Positions 20,385 through 29,789 of a stretch of 37,011 nucleotides of DNA are shown piece by piece. Location of the stretch: the IMG/VR virus record IMGVR_UViG_3300030389_004206, positions 13,853 to 50,863 of that record; one strand, written 5' to 3'. The translations under genes were made by a program, and so were the position numbers. Position 1 is the first letter of the stretch. Each line of letters starts with the position of its first letter. The notes under the pieces are model-generated. The model was not told the DNA's origin, searched no databases, and saw nothing but the letters and a program-made list of their open reading frames with translations. This stretch comes from a virus.

Positions 20385-23098
20385 TGTGCTATTTCTGGTA
20401 TCCCTGCCACCGCAATCTTATTTATCTCATCGATAAACTCCGTTAGTTCATAATAATCATCTTTTGCTGCATTATTCTGACCCGTATTTATAGATTGATT
20501 TGCGCCTGTACTCTTAGCATTAAAGTTTACATTTAAATTATTTTGATTATTACCAGCCTTTTCAACAGCTAAGTTACCATTAAACTGAGTGATAGATTTT
20601 CTACCATCAAAATATTGATATCTTGGGGCCATATCATCAGTGAACGTATTATTAATAATAGTGTTATATGAGTCTTCAAGTAATTCCTGATACTTCTCAA
20701 CCCTACCCCTAACCTGTTTAGGACCAGACGTTAGGTCTGTAATTGAAAAGTTAGCCAACGATTTTTCAATGGTGTCCTTTAACAGTCTCTGATCGGGTTG
20801 AATTGTTTGTGCAAAACCAAAACCTAATAAGGTTGAGTAAGTTTGCACTTGTGAAATTTTATCGGAAACTTTTAAAGTTTTACCAAATATGTTAACGCTT
20901 ATAGCATCTTCATCAAAGTCTTCTATTTTTCTTATATTATAATTACCATCTTCTATGTTATAGCCTATCTGACTTTTTTCTAATGCCTGTTTAATTGTTT
21001 GTATTCTCTCTTGTGCTAATTGTATTATCTCATCTCCTGCTACGTCCATGATTTCACCAGATGGCAACATTAAATCAGTGGTTCTTCCTTTCATTGTAAC
21101 TGATTGCCCATTTAGAGAACCCTCTGGTAATAAAGCCAATTCTCTAAGAGTATACTTAGTGCCACCAATGTCTATTTCATCATTAATTAATTCATCTGCT
21201 TTTACTACCAAGGCATTTCTGTAATCATAACCTGCTGCAGAAAGTAATACGTTTTCTATTAATCTTTCTTTTTGATAAGGTTCAAGACTATCGTTCGCCT
21301 CTATTTTTTGTATCTCTCCTTGTAATCTTTCTACCCCTACATCTGAAAAATTATCACCATACTTAGCTTGAAGGTCTTTATCGTTTTTAAAAGCACTAAT
21401 TATATCAGCACCTTTAAATGCAAAATTTTGTATCAAGTAAGGAGCACCCACAAGAGAAAAGCTAGACTCAGTATCATTCAATATGTTGTAAACAAAAGCA
21501 TCTGCCACAGTCATATTTTTTAAAATTTCTGTTAACAAATCATGAGGACCGCCACTTTTATAATAGCCGTCAGGGTCTCTAAGACCAGGTAAATACTCAC
21601 CAGGTGAGTCTGTTTTTAACATTTCAAAACCATTGAGCATAACAGTTCTAGTCCCTCCATCTTCTGTTGGAACATAAAAAGGTTGCGTTTCTAAATATGG
21701 CATTGCTTGTGCCATATTTTGAACTGGAATGGGAGGCACTGATGTATCATAACCAAGTTTTTCTCCATTAGGCCCAACAATTAATTTATGAACAAATCTA
21801 GTTTCATCAAACATTGTGTTTAAATCAAGAACTTTATCTGCCTGAGCTTGTGCTAATTCTATCAAATCTTTTTCTTTCTCTAATGCTAGAGCGACTGCAG
21901 ACGCACCTATCTCTTGTTTTCGAGCTCTTTCTGCAGCAGATAATTTTATAGCACTGTCTAACACAGGTTGACTAGCTTGACCTAACACATCTAAAAAACC
22001 AGCAAATCCTCTTTCACTTGTTTTACCAGATATTAAATTTGAGGCTAACTGTAAGAGAAGTAAAGCAGGTGTTGTAGGATCATCGACATCAGTTTGCTCT
22101 GATAAAATCTTTTTTAATTTATCTACTTCATCTTCAAAGTTAAAAGCCTCTTTTTGATCTTCAGCACTTTGCAATTCACCCATTAACTCTTTTTCATACT
22201 CACTTATATTTTCATCACTACCTGGTTCAGTGCCGGTTGAACCTCCCTCTAAATTAGTTTTTTCTTGCTCACTTAGGTCGTCGCCTTGTGCTGACTGTTT
22301 TCTTGCGTCAAGTATCTCTTGCATGACGTTAAGATCACCAGGACTTGTTTCTTTAAAAGGTTCTGGAGGTCTGAGTAATTCAACTAATCTTTTTGTGCCT
22401 TCTTCCATGCCAGCGGCATCATCTGTTGTGGCAAATTTCGTATCAGGGGTTGGTGTTTTTTTAAGAAACTTAGGATCTGTAGGTCCAACTGCTTCTATGA
22501 TTCTATCATTTAAAGCAGAGATTTCTGTTTGAGATACACCGTACATGGCTAGTTTAGAGCTAAAACCAGGCTCTTGTGCCTTTTCAACTATAAAAGCTTT
22601 TCTTTTCTCACTGCCTCTTGGGTATTCCTGATCAAAGGCAATAATCATGTTCTCCCGTGGGTTACCAAACAAGCCTGTCTTTACTGGAAGACCGTATGGG
22701 TTAGTTTCTGTTTCAATTCTACCAGCAGGATCTAATAAACCTGATCTAGAGACAGTTCCCCTTGAAGCACCAAAACCGACTGCAACTTCACCAATACCTT
22801 GTTTTGTAACATCTAAAAAAGGAGCTAATAATTGATTATACCCTTGTGAATAATATTCAGGAAGAGTGCTAAATAATTGTCTTAAACCCTCTTTAGCGTA
22901 AGGGTATGATCCCTCAGGGTCTTGTATACCTTGAGTTCTTAAGTCCTTAGCCTTATTAAAACCACCAAAAACATCAAAACCTAATAATGCACCACCTAAA
23001 CTATCTTGACCAGCTCCGGCAGGCAAACCATATCGAGAAACTCTCTTGCCTCGATTGAAGCCCTGAACAAACATTTTTCTATTGTATATATCATTCAT
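20381..23098 (-). CDS. Large internal virion / structural protein (905 aa)
   Basis: A long hydrophilic protein with an N-terminal basic/Gly region (FVQGFNRGKRVSRYGLPAG), a highly charged Glu/Asp/Gln-rich central part (about residues 240-340) likely to be coiled or disordered, and an Asn/Gln-rich end (AGNNQNNLNVNFNAKSTG). It lies between two Gly- or Gln-rich virion proteins and is coupled to both by overlaps. The position and size fit a second podovirus internal-core or ejection protein. No enzymatic motif is visible. Confidence 0.55.
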   Translation of the reverse strand: MNDIYNRKMFVQGFNRGKRVSRYGLPAGAGQDSLGGALLGFDVFGGFNKAKDLRTQGIQDPEGSYPYAKEGLRQLFSTLPEYYSQGYNQLLAPFLDVTKQGIGEVAVGFGASRGTVSRSGLLDPAGRIETETNPYGLPVKTGLFGNPRENMIIAFDQEYPRGSEKRKAFIVEKAQEPGFSSKLAMYGVSQTEISALNDRIIEAVGPTDPKFLKKTPTPDTKFATTDDAAGMEEGTKRLVELLRPPEPFKETSPGDLNVMQEILDARKQSAQGDDLSEQEKTNLEGGSTGTEPGSDENISEYEKELMGELQSAEDQKEAFNFEDEVDKLKKILSEQTDVDDPTTPALLLLQLASNLISGKTSERGFAGFLDVLGQASQPVLDSAIKLSAAERARKQEIGASAVALALEKEKDLIELAQAQADKVLDLNTMFDETRFVHKLIVGPNGEKLGYDTSVPPIPVQNMAQAMPYLETQPFYVPTEDGGTRTVMLNGFEMLKTDSPGEYLPGLRDPDGYYKSGGPHDLLTEILKNMTVADAFVYNILNDTESSFSLVGAPYLIQNFAFKGADIISAFKNDKDLQAKYGDNFSDVGVERLQGEIQKIEANDSLEPYQKERLIENVLLSAAGYDYRNALVVKADELINDEIDIGGTKYTLRELALLPEGSLNGQSVTMKGRTTDLMLPSGEIMDVAGDEIIQLAQERIQTIKQALEKSQIGYNIEDGNYNIRKIEDFDEDAISVNIFGKTLKVSDKISQVQTYSTLLGFGFAQTIQPDQRLLKDTIEKSLANFSITDLTSGPKQVRGRVEKYQELLEDSYNTIINNTFTDDMAPRYQYFDGRKSITQFNGNLAVEKAGNNQNNLNVNFNAKSTGANQSINTGQNNAAKDDYYELTEFIDEINKIAVAGIPEIAQ

Positions 23099-24051
23099 TA
23101 GATATTAAATCCGCCTTGGTTTAGTAAAGAGCTAATCCCCGCTAAACCAACACCGGCACCAAGTAATTGACTAAATGGTGAAGGAGAAGGTTGCGTTACA
23201 AAAGTTTGTTGAGATGAAGGCACCCCTCTTAAAATATCTGAAGCGAACTGTATTCTACCAAACGGTTCTCTTTGTGCCTCTAAAACATTTTGACGAGCCA
23301 CATCACGTTGCATTTGTTCTTGTTGTTGTTGTAATGCACCAAGTCCTAATAATTGTTGCGTGTCTGCAAAACCTGCTTGCTGAGCTCTACTGCCTAAAGC
23401 ACCAAGTTGCTCTCCTAATCCTGATTGTGCGATACCACCGGCCAATGTTTGTTGACCTAATTGACCTAAAGTAGCAGCCGTTCTAAGTTGTTGTTGTTGA
23501 GCCTGCAAAAAGTTTCTTTGCAAGTCTTCAGCTATTCGTCTTGACTTAATGTCTTGTAAGTTTCTAGCCAACTCAGCTCTCTGCACACCCTCACGACCAC
23601 CACCAAAGGCACCCGCTCCAACTGCCTGAGCAGCAGCAGTGTTCTGTGCTATTTGAGCTTGTCTGTCAATTTCAGCTAAAGCTTGTTGAGTAACTTGTTG
23701 TTGATAAGGATCCATGAACTGTTGCACATTTGATGGTCCTGTAAATCCTACACCCTGTCCTATTGTTCCAATACCTGCACCCATAGTGCTTCCTGCAGCA
23801 CCCAACTGAGATGTAGCTGTGCCTAAAAAAGGTTGAAAAGCCCCTATACCAGATGTTACTCCTGCGTTCGCAGCTGTTTGAGCTGCTGTAAAAGCAGTGT
23901 TTTGTAAAGGTTGAAATGTTGCAACACTAGCAGCAGGAATTGATTGAGCTACATTAGCAACTCCAGTGGGACCAAACACAGACTGTAAAAGCTGCTCTGT
24001 TCTGTTTTCTATAAAAGGTGCTTGTCTAATAATTTGTTCTTGAACTGCCAT
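23098..24051 (-). CDS. Gln/Ala-rich internal virion protein (317 aa)
   Basis: The protein is dominated by Gln, Ala and Gly. A Gly/Thr-rich N-terminal half precedes a long helical segment (QQQVTQQALAEIDRQAQIAQ through QRNFLQAQQQQLRTAATLGQ) that probably forms a coiled-coil or pore bundle, and the C-terminus is hydrophobic (FSQLLGAGVGLAGISSLL). This composition is shared by small podovirus internal and ejection proteins. It shares single-base overlaps with genes on both sides, consistent with a stoichiometric complex. Confidence 0.55.
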   Translation of the reverse strand: MAVQEQIIRQAPFIENRTEQLLQSVFGPTGVANVAQSIPAASVATFQPLQNTAFTAAQTAANAGVTSGIGAFQPFLGTATSQLGAAGSTMGAGIGTIGQGVGFTGPSNVQQFMDPYQQQVTQQALAEIDRQAQIAQNTAAAQAVGAGAFGGGREGVQRAELARNLQDIKSRRIAEDLQRNFLQAQQQQLRTAATLGQLGQQTLAGGIAQSGLGEQLGALGSRAQQAGFADTQQLLGLGALQQQQEQMQRDVARQNVLEAQREPFGRIQFASDILRGVPSSQQTFVTQPSPSPFSQLLGAGVGLAGISSLLNQGGFNI

Positions 24052-25211
24052 TATGCCATACCTACCATGTTACTTAATATACCCCTCTTTTGAGCATCTT
24101 GTAATCCGTAAAAGAAAGACCCACCCATTTCTTTTGCCTGATCTAAACTTTTTGCACCCATACCATAACCTATATCAGCGACCGTGTCAGCATTAACTAC
24201 AAACTCTCCGTCAGCTAATTTTGCAAATACAGTGTCCTTGTCCGGTGATCCACGGTCATCGGATATTGGACCGTCTCTTTCTAAAAATAAATCTCTTCTT
24301 GGACTGTTTTCTTCAAAATTTGCTATGTTACCTTCTTTCATTTCTTGAAAACCGCCTTCAGGGTTGAATCTTTGTTCCATCATCATGCCTTCTTTTGCTC
24401 TCATGATACCGCCGTTTGCACTCATATCATATGAGAATTGACCACCTGCAGTTAAAACAGGATTTACTAATCTAGCTATGCCTCCAGGCAGTGAACCTTG
24501 AGAGCCCATTTCTGGTGACTTAGGTAATTCATCTTTATCACCCTCATCAAAGAAGCCCGTTTGATCCAGCAATATACCTCCTCCTATTACTAACTCTGGG
24601 TTGACTTTTGCAAATTGTAAAAATTTACTTAAAGTGCCACCATCACCACCTGCTTTACCACTTAAAACATTTTCTCTTGCCATATCTAATAGTTTAACGT
24701 CGCTCTGACCAGTGCCTAAGTTTTTTAATCTATCAAATTCTGTTAGTGTATCTCCACTAATTGTTTGACCACCTGACATAACCATCTGACCTTTACCACC
24801 TGCGCCTGCTGTATCATAAACAGGAGTGCCGCCAATTATTTTTGAAGCCCCTGTAGCTTGATTCGGTAAATACTTACCACCAAACCCTAAATTTGTCATA
24901 CCTGGAGAAAAACTACGTTGACTAAATGATCTTAATATTCCTGCGTCACCACCGACAACACCAGGTATTGTACCCTGACTGAAAAACTGTCCGATGGGTC
25001 CTGACCCGCCAGACAAAAATCTTTGACCACCGTAACCTAAAGCTCCAGCAATCGCTGCATTTTTTAAAGCTTCTTCACCCTCGTCACCTCTAACTAAAGA
25101 ACCTATTCCAGAACCAACAGCAGCTCCTGCAGGACCTGCAACAGCATATCCAATAGTACCACCAATCGCTGGTAAAACGTCTTTAACACCCTCTATAAAC
25201 TTTTTTAACAT
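24051..25211 (-). CDS. Gly-rich virion protein with a hydrophobic N-terminus (386 aa)
   Basis: The first 40 residues (VLPAIGGTIGYAVAGPAGAA and on) form a glycine-zipper-like hydrophobic segment suited to membrane insertion. The C-terminus contains DTVFAKLADGEFVVNADTV and MGAKSLDQAKEMGGSFFYGL, a module I have seen repeatedly in marine podovirus virion proteins. The middle is Gly-rich and disordered-looking. It heads the ejection-protein cluster and is coupled to the next gene. Function is inferred from position. Confidence 0.55.
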   Translation of the reverse strand: MLKKFIEGVKDVLPAIGGTIGYAVAGPAGAAVGSGIGSLVRGDEGEEALKNAAIAGALGYGGQRFLSGGSGPIGQFFSQGTIPGVVGGDAGILRSFSQRSFSPGMTNLGFGGKYLPNQATGASKIIGGTPVYDTAGAGGKGQMVMSGGQTISGDTLTEFDRLKNLGTGQSDVKLLDMARENVLSGKAGGDGGTLSKFLQFAKVNPELVIGGGILLDQTGFFDEGDKDELPKSPEMGSQGSLPGGIARLVNPVLTAGGQFSYDMSANGGIMRAKEGMMMEQRFNPEGGFQEMKEGNIANFEENSPRRDLFLERDGPISDDRGSPDKDTVFAKLADGEFVVNADTVADIGYGMGAKSLDQAKEMGGSFFYGLQDAQKRGILSNMVGMA

Positions 25212-25217
25212 TTAAGA

Positions 25218-25469
25218 TCATTCCTCTTTATTTGTTGCACCCATGCCCAACCTAGGTGCAAAAATTGTTACGTCTCTTTGAATATCTTCTTCTTTGGTGT
25301 CTGTATTAGGATCAGAGATATCCGCTGAAACAGCATCCTCTGACTCATAATTAACTCCGGTTTTCTTATGAGTAATAACTGTTTCAGTTTTGCAACTGTA
25401 TATGGGAACCTGTTGGCCATTGATGTCTTTGTATCCTATGATCTTTGGCTCCTCTATAATTTTACTCAT
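25218..25469 (-). CDS. Small hypothetical virion-region protein (83 aa)
   Basis: This short acidic protein starts MSKIIEEPKIIGYKDINGQQ, has a beta-hairpin-like first half (VPIYSCKTETVITHKKTG) and an Asp/Glu-rich, probably flexible second half ending in TNKEE. It sits between a virion surface protein and the ejection proteins, on the same strand with gaps of under 20 nt. The family is not recognised. Confidence 0.65.
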   Translation of the reverse strand: MSKIIEEPKIIGYKDINGQQVPIYSCKTETVITHKKTGVNYESEDAVSADISDPNTDTKEEDIQRDVTIFAPRLGMGATNKEE

Positions 25470-25486
25470 ATTAACCTCTATTTGTA

Positions 25487-25843
25487 CTATTGTTGTTGTT
25501 TAATTTCAAGCAGTGATACTGTGACCATAGCCTTGTTTGCTGCATTAGCTGTCACTTTTAATGCATCTCCTGCCTCAAAAACCTTTACATCTTGTCTTGT
25601 TGTTGTGTCCGTAGCACTAACATCTACCTCATCTACCTCAAAATCTGCTGAACCATTGTTGTGAGCAATGGTCACGGTTATAGTGTCAGAGGCATGATAA
25701 TTATGAACTGATAAACTTTTTACAACAAATGTTGATACAGGCACGGGAGGAGAAGCTGATACATCTGCCTGTGGCACAGTAAATACTGTGGTTGCGTTGG
25801 TTGTTGTTAAATTAGCTATGAATCTTTTAAATACGTCAGCCAT
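25487..25843 (-). CDS. Small beta-rich virion protein (118 aa)
   Basis: The protein starts MADVFKRFIANLTTTNATT and is rich in Thr, Val and Ser with alternating hydrophobic residues (SLSVHNYHASDTITVTIAHN; VFEAGDALKVTANAANKAM), the pattern of a single beta-sandwich. Similar short proteins occur as decoration or tail-associated components. It shares one base with the preceding tail-like gene and lies downstream of the nozzle-like protein. It has no enzymatic motif. Confidence 0.55.
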   Translation of the reverse strand: MADVFKRFIANLTTTNATTVFTVPQADVSASPPVPVSTFVVKSLSVHNYHASDTITVTIAHNNGSADFEVDEVDVSATDTTTRQDVKVFEAGDALKVTANAANKAMVTVSLLEIKQQQ

Positions 25844-26553
25844 TACTGCAATACCTCCATTAGTAAAATACTCGATCTTGCATTATTACCTTGTGCAAAA
25901 ACGGAACCCGTTGCAGCGGCATTTCTAAATGTTGTTTTATAAGTTACAGCGCTAGTAGTATTAGGGTTATCATACCATACAAACCCGCTATGACCTGGAA
26001 ACAACGTGGTACCATCTCCAGTTCTTATATCATCATTTAACCACTCACTTACTATTGTAGTGCTGTCACGATACAGATAAGCATCTATTTGTGTGTTATT
26101 TGCATTCTTACCAAATATCTGTGCTAATGTTATTATGATTTTACTTGAGGTCGCTGTCGGTGTTATATCAGCAGTTAATCCAGTATCAACTTGTGAGCCT
26201 GTTGTGCTTGTAACTTGTGTGACCGTTGATGCATGAATTACTTGGTTTAATCTATTAGCAGTGACCGCAGGAGAAAAAGTAAAAACTCCGGTAGTATTAT
26301 TATAAGCGAGCGTGCCACCACCACTTGCTGAACCTGTGCTTACAGATAAATCAGATAGATCAACTCCACCCTGTCCACCACCATCACCTTGCAAAAAACT
26401 TGTTCTTCTAAGAATTTCATTTTTATTATCTTCCTGGTAAGAGGAATTAAGCTGTAATACTAATTGCTCTAATTGTCTTGTTAATTCAGCAAAAGGTCGA
26501 GGGTCATATTGATCAGGCGGATCAGGAAATCTAGTTTGTGCTATTTTTGCCAT
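25843..26553 (-). CDS. Tail-appendage protein with a B-family C-terminal domain
   Basis: The N-terminal third (DPRPFAELTRQLEQLVLQLN, a coiled-coil) differs from the other appendage proteins. From about residue 105 the sequence follows the B-family pattern of the tail array: a GSQVDTGL region, ADITPTATSSKIIITLAQI, then SAVTYKTTFRN and the ending SILLMEVLQ. The protein is therefore probably a trimeric tail or fibre component carrying the same receptor-facing fold as the proteins at 31627-36592. It is coupled to the nozzle-like gene by a 1-nt overlap. Confidence 0.65.
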   Translation of the reverse strand: MAKIAQTRFPDPPDQYDPRPFAELTRQLEQLVLQLNSSYQEDNKNEILRRTSFLQGDGGGQGGVDLSDLSVSTGSASGGGTLAYNNTTGVFTFSPAVTANRLNQVIHASTVTQVTSTTGSQVDTGLTADITPTATSSKIIITLAQIFGKNANNTQIDAYLYRDSTTIVSEWLNDDIRTGDGTTLFPGHSGFVWYDNPNTTSAVTYKTTFRNAAATGSVFAQGNNARSSILLMEVLQ

Positions 26554-28418
26554 TACCTTTCTCCATCTGGGAACGCATCAATGGTAAACGTGCCCATTTT
26601 AAAGTTACCACCAACTACGTTACTTTCTATTTTAAAATTTGCCTGTCTGCCTCTACCTCTAAAATCTTTTTTAGTGTCTGTGGTCTGCACAGTTGATGCT
26701 GTTTGACTAACAACATTACCGTAAGGATAATTTTTGAAACTAAAAGTTACACTAACATTACCTGTTTGATCTCTAAAATCTGGTATAAATCTTGATATTC
26801 GCATAAGTTGCTCTCCACCTTCATCAATATTAAAATCACCTGTTTGTATAAATGCATTCATAGCTGTTCCATCATCATCCGTGCCAAACTCATGGCGATA
26901 ATATTTAGAAACTCCGTTTGACAATCCTATGACTGTAGGAGTTGCATTAGCAACAGAATCTTTTAAATACTCAGTTGCAAGAGGGTTTTGAAATACTCCT
27001 CTGTCTACCCATGAAGTTCTGTTTAGTGTACCCACTGCCCAGGATTGTTCTAAGTAATTGTAAACAACACATTTATTTATTTGTGGGTCAGTTACATTGT
27101 CAGGATTTGTTACATAAAACCAAATTATTTCAGCAAACTCTGTATTAACACCTGCAAAAATTTGATCAGTTTGTGTTAAATCTATGTTTTCAAAAACAAA
27201 GTCATCAACTGTGCATGGTAGTTTTTTTACAGTACCATCAAATACAAAAAACGCATTTTGACCCATCCAATAAGATACATCTCTAACTACTACAGCAGCA
27301 TGTTGTCCAAGTAATCCACAGTTTTTACCTAACTGGTTTAAACCAAAAGTAAATGGTGGTCCTATAAATTGTAATCCATGCAACGACGTATCCGTCCAAA
27401 CTAATATTTGACCACGAGCTTTATCTGCTCCGACAATAGTAGATCCATCTTGTATTCTAAGTGACCCTGCTGTATTTGTTGCTCTCGGTTCATAAGTATT
27501 AATATCTTCTTGTGAGGAAAATCTTAACAACAATGGATCTTGAGAACCCCCGGTGCCGATAGTTTTTTCTGTCCCAAATAATATTAAATGTCTATCTGGT
27601 GTAGAAACCAGAGAGAACTTACTTGTTGTAGGAGCGCCTGTTACAGCGCTTGCTTTACCTGACACGGTGTCCGTGGTCGGTGACCATTGAAACGTTGAGC
27701 CATCTAAAGCTGTAGCTATCATTAATTCACCGAAATTATCAATAGACCAATCACGACCATTTAATGTTACAGAAGAAGACGATCTAGGTGTATTCCATGT
27801 CTCTGTGTTCCAAGTAGACGTACCCCATCCATAACCAAAAGTAGAAAAGGCGGGTGCAGAGTTTATGTCAAAAGTGGCAGTAGCTGTGCCTGTTGTGACA
27901 GATCCTGTTCCTTCATTAGCATCTTGTTGTATTACAAAAGCATTTGTACCAGTGACTGATTGTATTTCAAAACTTCGATCAAAATTTTCAGCTGTAAAAC
28001 TTGTGCCTGATAATCCAGTTGTTCCAGAAAAAGTGACAATGTCTCCTTCGTTAGCACCATGACCATTTACATTGACTGTTACATTTGGTGTGCCGTTGAC
28101 CGTGGTAAATATATTACTGACAGAAGTATTGGCTTGTCTTGTAGGAGTAATATCATACAGAATATCGTCAGCATAAATATAGAGCTTCTTATCTGTTCCT
28201 AAAGCAGCCAATCTTGTGCCGTCTAGAGCTACCCAATGATGAGCGTCTCTAACAACACCAATTAATGTATTAGTGGTTGTTTTATCCCAGCCACCTATTT
28301 TTTCAGGTAACCCATATCTAAATCTAATATTGTCACAATCAGTAAAGGTGCCAGATGCTCCGAGATCACTTGTTTGTTTGTTTATCCCTGGTTGAAGTTT
28401 TATTTTTGTTAGTGTCAT
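26553..28418 (-). CDS. Tail nozzle/stabilisation-like beta-propeller protein (621 aa)
   Basis: The protein begins with LQPGINKQTSDLGASGTFTD followed by CDNIRFRYGLPEKIGGWDKT, the signature of podovirus tail hub or nozzle proteins (P22 gp10/T7 gp12-like role), which close the portal channel and attach the fibres. Repeated strand-rich units such as WVALDGTRLAALGTDKKLYIY and GQILVWTDTSLHGLQFIG fit a beta-propeller, with an inserted Thr/Val-rich domain around residues 95-190. The start lies 53 nt inside the upstream glycosyltransferase-like gene, the longest overlap in the module. Confidence 0.7.
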   Translation of the reverse strand: MTLTKIKLQPGINKQTSDLGASGTFTDCDNIRFRYGLPEKIGGWDKTTTNTLIGVVRDAHHWVALDGTRLAALGTDKKLYIYADDILYDITPTRQANTSVSNIFTTVNGTPNVTVNVNGHGANEGDIVTFSGTTGLSGTSFTAENFDRSFEIQSVTGTNAFVIQQDANEGTGSVTTGTATATFDINSAPAFSTFGYGWGTSTWNTETWNTPRSSSSVTLNGRDWSIDNFGELMIATALDGSTFQWSPTTDTVSGKASAVTGAPTTSKFSLVSTPDRHLILFGTEKTIGTGGSQDPLLLRFSSQEDINTYEPRATNTAGSLRIQDGSTIVGADKARGQILVWTDTSLHGLQFIGPPFTFGLNQLGKNCGLLGQHAAVVVRDVSYWMGQNAFFVFDGTVKKLPCTVDDFVFENIDLTQTDQIFAGVNTEFAEIIWFYVTNPDNVTDPQINKCVVYNYLEQSWAVGTLNRTSWVDRGVFQNPLATEYLKDSVANATPTVIGLSNGVSKYYRHEFGTDDDGTAMNAFIQTGDFNIDEGGEQLMRISRFIPDFRDQTGNVSVTFSFKNYPYGNVVSQTASTVQTTDTKKDFRGRGRQANFKIESNVVGGNFKMGTFTIDAFPDGER

Positions 28419-29211
28419 CAGCTATACTAAATATTGTTCCCACGTGACCTTTAAAATGCATATTACCATGATGCACTAAGGGCGAGGCCACATCTGCCCA
28501 TATTTTACCCTGTATATTAGACCATAATCTACTAAAATAATAGTCCTCACTTAGATATCGTTCTTCTTTGTCCCAAGGTAATTTTCCCACACCAAAAAAA
28601 TCATAACAATTATCTGACTTCCATTGATTTCCGTTTACTATTTGATCAGATTTATATTTTCTCTCTGGATAAGCTTCTTTCAATTTTGTAAAAACATCCC
28701 TTTTTATTAACATCATACCCGTAGCTGCTTCCATGACCTCTGTATAACCACCTTGTAATTTAATGTTTGATATGTCTTCAAAGTTTAAATTATAACCCAA
28801 GGCTTTATAAGAGACCTGCTCCTCTGTAATATTAGGGTTTTCTTTTACTGCTTTTATGACTTGATTCCAATGTATGCATTTTCGTGGATAAATGCCACAA
28901 ACTATGTCTTTGTCTGCTCTTATGAGTCTATCTATATTAGAAGGTCCAAATCCAACATCAGCATCAATAAATAACAAATGTGTTCCAATATAATCTTTAT
29001 CATCTAAAAACATGGAAACTATCGTGTTTCGAGCCCTTGTAATTAAAGACTCGTTACCGATTGTTTGCACCTTCATTCCAACCCCTTGTTCCGAGGTCCA
29101 TTGTTGTAAAGCTAAAGTGCCGTGCATAGTATTTTCACAAAGCATTCCACCATACATAGGCATTCCTAAATACAAATTTATTTCATGATCTTTTAAATCG
29201 CCTTCTAACAT
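28366..29211 (-). CDS. Glycosyltransferase-like protein (GT-A fold)
   Basis: The 281-residue protein has NESLITRARNTIVSMFLDD followed by THLLFIDADVGFGPSNIDRL, where D83 and D85 form a D-x-D motif for metal and nucleotide-sugar binding. The segment GYTEVMEAATGMMLIKRDVF and the later LSEDYYFSRLW (acidic EDYYF) match the acceptor end of GT2/Anp1-like enzymes. Its place among tail genes suggests it modifies virion proteins or host surface sugars. The Asn/Lys/Thr-rich tail beyond residue 260 overlaps the nozzle-like gene. No membrane segment is visible. Confidence 0.65.
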   Translation of the reverse strand: MLEGDLKDHEINLYLGMPMYGGMLCENTMHGTLALQQWTSEQGVGMKVQTIGNESLITRARNTIVSMFLDDKDYIGTHLLFIDADVGFGPSNIDRLIRADKDIVCGIYPRKCIHWNQVIKAVKENPNITEEQVSYKALGYNLNFEDISNIKLQGGYTEVMEAATGMMLIKRDVFTKLKEAYPERKYKSDQIVNGNQWKSDNCYDFFGVGKLPWDKEERYLSEDYYFSRLWSNIQGKIWADVASPLVHHGNMHFKGHVGTIFSIADDTNKNKTSTRDKQTNK

Positions 29212-29222
29212 TTTATTCCTTT

Positions 29223-29786
29223 CTATTTAAACGGTGGTCCTACACTCCATATTACTAGTGAGTACCTAGTCCCTTTTGTTATCGGTGTTACCCTATGCCA
29301 AACAAAAGATGGAAATACTATGATAGATCCCTTATCTCTTGCTTCTTTGGCTGATAAAATTACAGATTTACTATCCTCTCTATTACGTAGGTCGAATTCT
29401 AAATTACCTCCCTCATATGCATCACCGTCTTCTAATGATACAGTTACAGAAAGCTTTCTAATGTTGCCATCAATCATTTTATTATGTGAGTCTTGATGCC
29501 AGTCGTAATATTGGTTTTCTTTATAAATTGTAAACTGACACTTTTCAGAACCCACCCAGTCAAAGTTCCAACCCGCACGTTTGTTTGCTTCTTGTATAAA
29601 AGGTTCTATATTTTTGTATAACCACTCTTCTTCCATCCAGGCTATCGAAGAATCTCTAGCCTTTAAACTCTCATCATGTATTTTTGCTTTTTCTATTATT
29701 TTTGATTTACCTGTTTCAATGATTTTATCACAAAACTCTGATGTTAAAGCTTTTTGAAAATAGTAATAATAATTGTCTAGAAACAT
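29223..29786 (-). CDS. 2-oxoglutarate/Fe(II)-dependent dioxygenase (prolyl-hydroxylase-like)
   Basis: The 187-residue protein carries the facial triad of the family: H97-x-D99 in YYDWHQDSHN and H164 in PSFVWHRVTP, with R174 in KGTRYSLVIW positioned to bind 2-oxoglutarate. GDAYEGGNLEFDL and GSIIVFPSFVW are standard core strands of PKHD/P4H-like enzymes. Such enzymes hydroxylate proteins or nucleic acids. Placement between the glycosyltransferase-like gene and the adhesin suggests modification of tail proteins, which is inference. All catalytic residues appear intact. Confidence 0.85.
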   Translation of the reverse strand: MFLDNYYYYFQKALTSEFCDKIIETGKSKIIEKAKIHDESLKARDSSIAWMEEEWLYKNIEPFIQEANKRAGWNFDWVGSEKCQFTIYKENQYYDWHQDSHNKMIDGNIRKLSVTVSLEDGDAYEGGNLEFDLRNREDSKSVILSAKEARDKGSIIVFPSFVWHRVTPITKGTRYSLVIWSVGPPFK

Positions 29787-29789
29787 AAA

